From: Chloroflexota bacterium
GTDB lineage: Bacteria; Chloroflexota; Limnocylindria; QHBO01
Direction of reading: 5' to 3'
Length of the DNA: 5,901 nt
Assembly: GCA_005879815.1 (NCBI GenBank)
Contig: VBKA01000117.1
Location: forward strand, 1-5,901
Position numbers and translations under genes: made by a program. Positions 1 through 5,437 of this stretch are shown piece after piece (the stretch's first letter is position 1; each line of letters begins with the position of its first letter). The notes beneath the pieces are model-generated. The model was not told the DNA's origin, made no database searches, and was given only the letters and a program-made list of their open reading frames with translations.

Positions 1-340
1 ACTCGGTGCAGGTCTTCGTGGTCGGCGTCTCGACGGCTCCACGCTGGCGCCGAGCCTCGAGGGCGTTCAGCGGCGTAATCACCAAGAAGTAGATGCCCGC
101 CGCGACCAGCATGAAGGCAATCAGCGCATTCAGGAAGGTGCCGTAGGCCACCACCGCGCCGCCGGGCGTCGTCCACGTCAGCTTGCTGAAGTCGGGCGAT
201 CCGAAGAAGCCCAGAAGCGGCGTCAAGATGTCCTTGGTGAAGCTCGTCACGACCGCACCGAATGCAGCGCCGATCACCACGGCCACAGCGAGCTCGACGA
301 CGTTGCCTCTCAGGATGAAGTCGCGGAACCCGCTCAACAT
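1..340 (-). CDS. mscL: Large-conductance mechanosensitive channel MscL (3' end cut off by window edge)
   Basis: Encodes the pore-forming subunit of the MscL channel, which opens under membrane tension to release solutes during hypo-osmotic shock in the inner membrane. The 113 visible residues begin MLSGFRDFILRGNVV and carry the family signature RGNVVELAVAVVIGAAFG at residues 11-28, inside the first membrane helix (about 14-45). A loop with GSPDF follows, then a second helix at about 68-92 and a basic EARRQR stretch at 95-100. The start at 340 fits the family N-terminus and has an AAGGAG ribosome-binding site 8 nt upstream. The visible tail ends TKTCTE, so the protein may finish in a cysteine-containing zinc-ribbon-like tail rather than the E. 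coli type of C-terminal helix; that part is outside the window. The gene diverges from xth with 46 bp between start codons. Identity is firm; the tail is inference. Confidence 0.95.
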   Translation of the reverse strand, partial: MLSGFRDFILRGNVVELAVAVVIGAAFGAVVTSFTKDILTPLLGFFGSPDFSKLTWTTPGGAVVAYGTFLNALIAFMLVAAGIYFLVITPLNALEARRQRGAVETPTTKTCTE

Positions 341-348
341 GTCCAGCA

Positions 349-354
349 CTCCTT
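349..354 (-). promoter_or_regulatory. Shine-Dalgarno site of mscL
   Basis: On the minus strand this reads AAGGAG, 8 nt before the ATG at 340. It is the only strong ribosome-binding site in the window and fixes the mscL start. The other genes have weak sites or none. Confidence 0.8.
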
Positions 355-386
355 CAAGTGACGACCGCGGTACGCTCCTCCGGACG

Positions 387-1211
387 ATGCGGCTAGCGAC
401 CTGGAACGTCAACTCGCTGAAGGCTCGCCTCGACCGCGTGCTGGCCTGGGCGGCGGACAAGCAGCCCGACATCTTCTGCATGCAGGAGACCAAGCTGGCC
501 GACGAGCTCGTCCCGCTGCTCGCCTTCCGTGAGCTCGGCTACGAGGTCGCTCACCATGGCCTTGGGACATGGAACGGCGTCGGCATCGCCTCCCGGGTCG
601 GTATCGACGAGATGAGCGTTGGCCTCCCGAGCGAAGACGGTTGGGCCGATGACGGCGGCCGCTTCGTATCGGCCACGTGTGCCGGCATCCGCGTGGTGAG
701 CATCTACGTGCCGAACGGACGGGTCGTCGGCAGCGAGTTCTACGTCGCCAAGCTCGAATGGCTGGCACGCCTCAACGCGTGGCTGCGGCAGGCCGCCGAT
801 CCAACGGTGCCGATGGCGGTGTGCGGCGACTTCAACGTCGCTCCCGAGGACATCGACGTCTGGGACCCGACGGCCGTACACGGGGCGACGCACGTTTCCC
901 CGCCGGAGCGCAACGCCGTGGCCCGGATGCGCGAATGGGGCCTCGTCGATGTGGTGCGACGCTTCCATCCCGAGTCCGGGTTCTACACGTGGTGGGACTA
1001 CCGCGCGGGCAACTTCCACAAGAACATCGGGATGCGCATCGACCACGTCTACCTCACTGAGCCGCTGGCCAAGCGCGCCGTCGCCGTGGAGCGCGACCGG
1101 GATGCGCGCAAACCGTCGACATATCCGGGCATCCCGTCCGACCACGCACCGCTCATCGTGGATTTCGCCGACACAGAGTCGGCCCGCGCTAGGCCGCCGG
1201 CAGCCGCCTGA
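387..1211 (+). CDS. xth: Exonuclease III family AP endonuclease
   Basis: A 274-aa protein of the endonuclease/exonuclease/phosphatase fold, close in length to E. coli ExoIII (268 aa). It is expected to cleave abasic sites and trim 3' ends in base excision repair, using Mg2+. Visible catalytic positions are N7 in ATWNVNS, E34 in MQETK (metal ligand), Y107 in SIYVPNG, D148 and N150 in CGDFNVAPED, D219-H220 in RIDHVYL, and D252-H253 in SDHAPL. All core residues are present, so the enzyme should be active. I chose the ATG at 387 because the conserved fold starts at once (MRLATWN). The open frame extends back to 183, but that part lies antisense to mscL and looks non-coding. There is no clear ribosome-binding site. 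A TACGCT hexamer at 371-376 lies 10 nt before the ATG and could be a -10 box of a near-leaderless transcript, which is tentative. The 3' end overlaps the convergent glycosylase gene by 23 nt. Confidence 0.96.
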   Translation: MRLATWNVNSLKARLDRVLAWAADKQPDIFCMQETKLADELVPLLAFRELGYEVAHHGLGTWNGVGIASRVGIDEMSVGLPSEDGWADDGGRFVSATCAGIRVVSIYVPNGRVVGSEFYVAKLEWLARLNAWLRQAADPTVPMAVCGDFNVAPEDIDVWDPTAVHGATHVSPPERNAVARMREWGLVDVVRRFHPESGFYTWWDYRAGNFHKNIGMRIDHVYLTEPLAKRAVAVERDRDARKPSTYPGIPSDHAPLIVDFADTESARARPPAAA

Positions 1212-2463
1212 GCGCGCCGGCGATGTCTCGGCCGGGACGCGTCCGCGGCCACATGACCGACCTGGCGCCGATGAAGCCGGTGTAGGCGGCCAGGGCGTCG
1301 CCCAGCGCTTCGAGAAAGCCGGGAGCCGTCATCGGCTCGAACCCATCCTCGAACCAGATACCCAGGATTCGCAGCGCGCGATCAGCTCGCTCGAAACGGG
1401 GTTCGATGCGGCCCACCAACCGGTCACCGAACAGCAGCGGCAGCACGTAGTACCCGTGGCGGCGCTTTGCCACCGGGACGTAGATCTCCCACAGGTACTC
1501 GAAGCCGAACAGCTCGCGAAGCAACCGTCGATCCCAGACGAGAGGATCGAGCGGAGCCATGAACGTGACCGACGGCGGCGTGGCACGCCGCGCCTCCCGC
1601 GGCTGAGCCGCGGCGTTCAGGATCGGCTCCTCATCAGCCAGGGCGTAGCGCACCTGGCGGAGTCCCTCGACCTGGACCGGGAGGAGCACGCCATCGTCGA
1701 CGAGCTGCGCTAGCCCGCGGGCTCGTTCGGGGGCCTTGCCCGTGTCGACAGCGATCTCGCCGGCCATCTGACCGCCAAGCAGCCCGACCGCCCGGAAGCG
1801 GCTGAGGAGCCGATGGCGAAACCCAACCTCCTCGCTCTCACGCTGATCGAGCAGATGCGCTGGCGCGATTCGCTCGATGAGGTCGAAGTAGCGGCGGTTG
1901 CCGTCGCGGCGGCTGATTCCGAGGCGGCCCGTGACGAAGAGCGCCTCCATCACCGCGCGGGCTGCAGAGGTGGGCGCCCACCACCAGTCGATGGCGTGGT
2001 TGTGCTCGCGGAACGCCGCCGTCGACAGCGGCCCATCACGGCGGATCTTCTCGACGATCGCGTCCGCGACCGCCGACTGGTCCTGCAGGATCCCGTCGCG
2101 GTAGTAGCTGTCGTACCGATCCCAGGTGTGCCTGTAGTGCGGCAGCTCGTCGATGGGCAGGATGTTCAGGCTCTTGTTGTAGAGCTCGATGAGACGCCGA
2201 TCGAGGGGATCGCCGCCGGGCGGCCCATACAGCCAGCGGTCGCACCAGGCCGTTTGATAGCGCGCGATCCGGGCGTGCAGGGTCAGGTCATGACTCCGCG
2301 CGCCCGGCACCCCGACGGGGTCGAACTGGACCAGCCCTAAGCGATCGATGACCCTTAGAACCGATTCGGGTTCGGCCGGCAGCGAGCGCGGCGGGTCGAG
2401 GAGATGGCGCTGGACGAGGAAGCGGCGGGCATGGTCCGCCGAGATGGTGAGGGCTGGGGGCAT
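1189..2463 (-). CDS. Winged-helix DNA glycosylase, YcaQ/AlkX family (HTH_42)
   Basis: A 424-aa protein of the winged-helix DNA glycosylase family that includes E. coli YcaQ (AlkX), which unhooks interstrand crosslinks, and Streptomyces AlkZ. The best match to YcaQ is the C-terminal block: APLDPLVWDRRLLRELFGF (303-321), then AKRRHGYYVLPLLFGDRLVGR (332-352) and ILGIWFEDG (366-374). The N-terminal part contains QFD at 46-48, matching the Q-hydrophobic-D catalytic motif of the YcaQ branch rather than the QxQ of AlkZ. The HEA motif that follows in YcaQ is replaced by YNKSLNILP (95-103), so substrate range may differ. I chose the ATG at 2463 because the domain starts there. An in-frame extension to 2667 would run antisense through the divergent membrane-protein gene. 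No ribosome-binding site is seen; a -10-like TACGAT 6 nt upstream suggests a leaderless mRNA. Family is firm; the crosslink-repair role is inferred. Confidence 0.9.
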   Translation of the reverse strand: MPPALTISADHARRFLVQRHLLDPPRSLPAEPESVLRVIDRLGLVQFDPVGVPGARSHDLTLHARIARYQTAWCDRWLYGPPGGDPLDRRLIELYNKSLNILPIDELPHYRHTWDRYDSYYRDGILQDQSAVADAIVEKIRRDGPLSTAAFREHNHAIDWWWAPTSAARAVMEALFVTGRLGISRRDGNRRYFDLIERIAPAHLLDQRESEEVGFRHRLLSRFRAVGLLGGQMAGEIAVDTGKAPERARGLAQLVDDGVLLPVQVEGLRQVRYALADEEPILNAAAQPREARRATPPSVTFMAPLDPLVWDRRLLRELFGFEYLWEIYVPVAKRRHGYYVLPLLFGDRLVGRIEPRFERADRALRILGIWFEDGFEPMTAPGFLEALGDALAAYTGFIGARSVMWPRTRPGRDIAGALRRLPAA

Positions 2464-2469
2464 CGGCAG

Positions 2470-2475
2470 ATCGTA
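2470..2475 (-). promoter_or_regulatory. Putative -10 box for the glycosylase gene (leaderless start)
   Basis: On the minus strand this reads TACGAT, matching the TANNNT core of a -10 element. Six nt separate it from the ATG at 2463, so transcription would begin at or next to the start codon. No convincing -35 hexamer is seen 16-18 nt further upstream. The lack of a Shine-Dalgarno sequence supports the reading, but the call rests on position and a six-base match. Confidence 0.45.
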
Positions 2476-2522
2476 TCGGACAGCCCTGACAGGTTCTGGC
2501 AGTGATCCAGCCGGCGTTCCCC

Positions 2523-2550
2523 TTGACAGGGCGCGGCTGATCAGCAGACT
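2523..2550 (+). promoter_or_regulatory. Putative promoter of the membrane-protein gene (leaderless)
   Basis: A perfect TTGACA (-35) at 2523-2528 is followed after 16 bp by CAGACT at 2545-2550, which keeps the A2 and T6 of a -10 box. Six nt then lead to the ATG at 2557, so the transcript would start at or beside the start codon. This geometry mirrors the -10 element on the other strand for the glycosylase gene. Confidence 0.5.
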
Positions 2551-2556
2551 CCGCGC

Positions 2557-3303
2557 ATGACCTCCCGCGTCCCTCCTCCGCCCCTCCCGCGGCTCGCGCC
2601 TGAGGGCGACGATACCGATGCTGCCACGCGCCGCGGTCACCAGCTGCAGATCCTGGCCACCGAGCATTGGAGCCTGTTGGCGACTCGCTCGCTCTCCTGG
2701 ACCGAGTCCTTCAGCCGCGCGACGATGTTCCTCACGCTCCTGTCGGGAGCCATCGTTGCGCTCGCGCTAGTGGCCCAGGCGACCTCGTTCCGCGGTCCCT
2801 TCCAGACCTTCGCGCTGCTGCTGCTCCCGCTGGTGATCATCGTGGGGTGGACGACGTTCGCTCGCCTGACCGAGGTGAACAACGAGGACGCCTACTGGGT
2901 CAACGGCATGAACCGTTTACGCAAGGCATATGTCGAGCTGGAGCCGGAGCTCGAGCCGTTCTTCGTGACCGGCACGACGGATGATGCGGAGGGGATGCGG
3001 CGTACCTACGCCGCGCACGGTGGCGGTATCGGACTCCACATCCTCATCACCGTTCCGGCGACGGTAGCCTTCGTGGACTCAGCACTCTTTGGCGTGCTCA
3101 TCGCGATCATTGCGAACTGGTGGATGGGAATGGACGTGGCGCAGGGTGGGCCGATCCTGGGCGGAATTGCCTTCCTGGTTGGCATTGGCATCCACATGGG
3201 CTTCGGCTATCGCGGCGCCATGCAGTACGAGCGCAGGCGAGCCATCTCAACCCCCGCGCATTTCACGAGCAGGGAAGAGCAGGCGGTTCACCGCCAGGGG
3301 TAG
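2557..3303 (+). CDS. Hypothetical integral membrane protein
   Basis: A 248-aa membrane protein that I cannot assign to a named family. The first 25 or so residues are proline-rich and probably cytoplasmic, followed by a polar helical stretch with TEHWSLLATRSLSWTES (35-51). Hydrophobic segments lie at about 57-75, 83-104, 158-187 (long enough for two passes) and 198-217, giving four or five membrane spans. Between the second and third is a loop of about 50 residues rich in acidic residues (EVNNED, ELEPELEP). The C-terminus is charged and polar. No catalytic motif, cysteine pair or signal peptide is evident. The ATG at 2557 starts 7 nt after a -10-like CAGACT, which fits a leaderless start, and there is no ribosome-binding site. 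It is transcribed in the same direction as dnaJ, 73 bp upstream of it, but dnaJ has its own heat-shock promoter, so I see no functional tie. Coding status is well supported by length and the coherent membrane pattern. Confidence 0.8.
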   Translation: MTSRVPPPPLPRLAPEGDDTDAATRRGHQLQILATEHWSLLATRSLSWTESFSRATMFLTLLSGAIVALALVAQATSFRGPFQTFALLLLPLVIIVGWTTFARLTEVNNEDAYWVNGMNRLRKAYVELEPELEPFFVTGTTDDAEGMRRTYAAHGGGIGLHILITVPATVAFVDSALFGVLIAIIANWWMGMDVAQGGPILGGIAFLVGIGIHMGFGYRGAMQYERRRAISTPAHFTSREEQAVHRQG

Positions 3304-3329
3304 ATGTCAGGGCGGATCCGCCGCGGAGG

Positions 3330-3356
3330 TTGGCACTCTGGATTGCGGAGTGCCAA
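3330..3356. promoter_or_regulatory. CIRCE operator (HrcA binding site)
   Basis: TTGGCACTC-N9-GAGTGCCAA is a perfect 9-bp inverted repeat with the 9-bp spacer typical of CIRCE. It differs from the consensus TTAGCACTC-N9-GAGTGCTAA at one base per arm, and the two changes are complementary, so dyad symmetry is kept. It ends 4 bp before the TATAAT of dnaJ and covers the -35 region. HrcA bound here would therefore block polymerase, and heat stress would relieve the block. HrcA itself is not encoded in the window. Confidence 0.93.
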
Positions 3357-3360
3357 TCGG

Positions 3361-3366
3361 TATAAT
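3361..3366 (+). promoter_or_regulatory. -10 box of the dnaJ promoter
   Basis: A perfect TATAAT, striking in such GC-rich DNA, lies 10 nt before the dnaJ ATG. The transcript would have a leader of only about 3-5 nt. The -35 region falls inside the CIRCE spacer (around 3338-3344, CTGGATT) and is poor, as expected when an operator occupies it. Confidence 0.8.
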
Positions 3367-3376
3367 CCCCGGCGCG

Positions 3377-4504
3377 ATGGCGATCAAGCGCGATTACTAC
3401 GAGATCCTGGGCGTCGAGCGCGCGGCCACGGACGATGAGATCCGCCGCGCCTTCCGTCGCGCGGCCCAGCGGCATCACCCCGACGTCGACAAGACCGACG
3501 GGGCTGAGCAGCGCTTCAAGGAGCTCAACGAGGCGTATCGGGTCCTTTCCGACCGGCAGCGCCGCCAGGCCTACGACATGTTCGGCCACGCAGGTGTGGA
3601 TGGCGCCAGCACCGGCGGCTTCGAGGGCTTCGGCGGCGGCTTTGGGCCGTTCGGCGACATCTTCGACGCGTTCTTCGGCGGTTCGCCCGCGGGAACACGC
3701 GGGCGGCGCCGCGTCCAGGCCGGCGCGGACCTGCGCTACGACCTGAGCATCGAGTTTGGCGAGGCCGTCTTCGGCGTCACCAAGGAGATCCACTTCCCCA
3801 CGCTGGTGACCTGTCCGGTCTGCTCCGGCAGCGGCGGCGAGCCGGGGACGGAGCCCGAAACCTGCCCGGAGTGCAACGGGACCGGCGAGAAGCGACGCGT
3901 CGCCCAGACGATCCTGGGGCAGATGGTGAACATCGTCGTCTGTCCGCGATGCGGAGGCGAGGGACGAATCATCACCAGCCCGTGCCACGAATGCCGCGGC
4001 GACGGCCGGGTCCGCGAGGAGCGCACGCTGCGGGTGCAGGTACCGGCAGGGATCGACGCCGGACAGCGGATCGCGGTCGAGGGACAGGGGGAGGCGGGGC
4101 CGCGTGGCGGCCCGCCCGGCGACCTGTTCGTGGTCATCTCCATCCGCGAGCACGCGCAGCTCGCGCGGCGAGGGACCGAGCTGTTCGTCGAGCTGCCGGT
4201 CAGCTTCGCGCAGGCGGCCCTGGGCACCAAGCTCACCGTGCCGACGGTCGAGGGCAGCGAGGAGGTCGAGCTGACCGCGGGGACGCAGAGCGGCCACGAG
4301 ATCCGGCTTCGCGGCAAGGGCGTTCCGCGGCTGCGGGGTGCGGGCCGGGGCGACCTGCATGCGATCGTCACCGTGGTGGTTCCTAACAAGCTCTCGAAAC
4401 GGGAACGTGAGCTGCTTCGCGAGCTCGACACCGTCAGCGGTCCCGCCACCTTGCCCAAGGGCGGTCCCACGCTGGTCGACCGTCTTCGCGACCTCTTTGA
4501 CTGA
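3377..4504 (+). CDS. dnaJ: Molecular chaperone DnaJ (Hsp40)
   Basis: A 375-aa type I J-protein, the co-chaperone that delivers unfolded proteins to DnaK and stimulates its ATPase. Domains in order: J domain (about 5-70) beginning RDYYEILGV, with the essential HPD at 34-36; a Gly/Phe-rich linker (about 76-102, repeated GGF/GF); a zinc-binding domain with four CxxCxGxG repeats, CPVCSGSG (146), CPECNGTG (163), CPRCGGEG (189) and CHECRGDG (203); and the C-terminal substrate-binding domain with RVQVPAGIDAGQRI and GDLFVVISIREH. All functional motifs are intact and the length is normal. The ATG at 3377 gives the standard N-terminus MAIKRDYY. No Shine-Dalgarno site is present, consistent with the very short leader predicted from the TATAAT. 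It is preceded by a CIRCE operator, so it is probably repressed by HrcA. It heads a likely operon with prmA and rsmE; grpE and dnaK are not adjacent. Confidence 0.98.
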   Translation: MAIKRDYYEILGVERAATDDEIRRAFRRAAQRHHPDVDKTDGAEQRFKELNEAYRVLSDRQRRQAYDMFGHAGVDGASTGGFEGFGGGFGPFGDIFDAFFGGSPAGTRGRRRVQAGADLRYDLSIEFGEAVFGVTKEIHFPTLVTCPVCSGSGGEPGTEPETCPECNGTGEKRRVAQTILGQMVNIVVCPRCGGEGRIITSPCHECRGDGRVREERTLRVQVPAGIDAGQRIAVEGQGEAGPRGGPPGDLFVVISIREHAQLARRGTELFVELPVSFAQAALGTKLTVPTVEGSEEVELTAGTQSGHEIRLRGKGVPRLRGAGRGDLHAIVTVVVPNKLSKRERELLRELDTVSGPATLPKGGPTLVDRLRDLFD

Positions 4505-4519
4505 GTCGACGGCGCCTGC

Positions 4520-5437
4520 ATGCGCTGGCTCGAGCTGACGGTCGAGGCCCACAGCGAGGCGGTCGAGGCGGTCTCGGAGATCTTCGGCCGGCTCGGGCGC
4601 GGTGCCGCGGTTCGGCCAACCCGCCTGATTCGCGATCCTGCCGACGAGCTGGCCGTCCGGGAGGATCCGAGCGCCCCGTACCTGCTCACGGCGCACGTGC
4701 CAGACGATCAGGATGCCTCCGCGGCGATCGAGTCGACCGAGCGGGCGCTCTGGCATCTGCAGGCCTTCGGCCTGGGGCCAATCGGGAAGCTCAGGGTCGC
4801 GCGCGTCGACGACGGGGACTGGGCGGAGGCCTGGAAGCGCGGGTACGCGCCGCAGCGCATCGGACGCATCGTGATCGTGCCCTCCTGGCTGGATGAGCCG
4901 ATAGCTCCCGCGGAGGTGGCGATCCGGCTCGACCCGGGCATGGCCTTCGGGACCGGGCTGCATCCGACCACGCGCGGCTGCCTGACCCTCCTCCAGCGTG
5001 TCGAGCCGATGCCGGACCGATGCCTCGACGTCGGGACCGGCTCGGGGATCCTGGGGCTGGCGGCGCTCCGATTGGGAGCCGACGGGGTCGTGGGGCTCGA
5101 CACGGACCCCATCGCGGTCATCGCAGCGACGGCAAACGCCGCGCTGAACGAGCTCGCCGACCGGTTCGAGGCGCGGCGCGGGACGATCAGCTTGGAGCAG
5201 GCGGTGGCGGAGGAGGCGTTCCCGCTCATCCTCGCCAACCTCGTCGCGACCCTGCTGATCGAGCTGGCCCCTGCGCTCCTCGCCCACGCGGCGCCGGGCG
5301 GGACGCTCATCGCCTCGGGAATCATCGAGCCGCGGGCAGACGAGGTCCTGGGCTCGCTCGACGCTGCGGGATTCGACCTGGTCGAGCGCCTCGACGAGGA
5401 GGAGTGGGTTTCGCTGCGGCTGGAACGGCGCGCGTGA
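4520..5437 (+). CDS. prmA: Ribosomal protein L11 methyltransferase PrmA
   Basis: A 305-aa S-adenosylmethionine-dependent methyltransferase that methylates ribosomal protein L11. The N-terminal substrate-recognition part begins MRWLELTVEAHSEAVEAV. The family-specific linker has DGDWAEAWKRGY (98-109) and LDPGMAFGTGLHPTT (138-151). The Rossmann fold follows, with SAM-binding motif I CLDVGTGSGILGLAAL (168-183), an acidic motif II LDTDP (193-197), and the catalytic-region ILANLVATLL (237-246), which corresponds to NILA in E. coli PrmA. It ends with EEEWVSLRLERR, as in the family. Length is close to E. coli PrmA (293 aa). It starts 15 nt after the dnaJ stop with no obvious ribosome-binding site, so translation may depend on coupling. 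It overlaps the rsmE start by 4 nt. The dnaJ-prmA-rsmE order is common in bacteria, which supports the call. Confidence 0.95.
   Translation: MRWLELTVEAHSEAVEAVSEIFGRLGRGAAVRPTRLIRDPADELAVREDPSAPYLLTAHVPDDQDASAAIESTERALWHLQAFGLGPIGKLRVARVDDGDWAEAWKRGYAPQRIGRIVIVPSWLDEPIAPAEVAIRLDPGMAFGTGLHPTTRGCLTLLQRVEPMPDRCLDVGTGSGILGLAALRLGADGVVGLDTDPIAVIAATANAALNELADRFEARRGTISLEQAVAEEAFPLILANLVATLLIELAPALLAHAAPGGTLIASGIIEPRADEVLGSLDAAGFDLVERLDEEEWVSLRLERRA

Noticed and set aside
183..386. N-terminal extension of xth
   Set aside because: It runs antisense through mscL. The conserved fold starts at the ATG at 387, which gives the normal family length.
1813..2340. 175-residue plus-strand open frame
   Set aside because: It lies opposite the glycosylase gene, with Val/Ala/Arg-rich composition and no motif, so it is an antisense shadow.
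2464..2667. 68-residue N-terminal extension of the glycosylase gene
   Set aside because: It crosses the intergenic region and the start of the divergent membrane-protein gene, and it has no family similarity. The ATG at 2463 fits the domain start.
3311..3322. GGCGGATCCGCC palindrome after the membrane-protein stop, as a terminator
   Set aside because: It has no loop and no following T-run. It is a short GC palindrome of the kind expected by chance in this composition.
3089..3376. Upstream in-frame extension of dnaJ
   Set aside because: It overlaps the membrane-protein gene in another frame and crosses the CIRCE and TATAAT. The standard DnaJ N-terminus starts at 3377.
3263..5287. 674-residue open frame on the minus strand opposite dnaJ and prmA
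   Set aside because: It is a GC-rich antisense shadow of two unmistakable genes, with low-complexity Arg/Gly/Asp/Leu composition and no recognisable domain.
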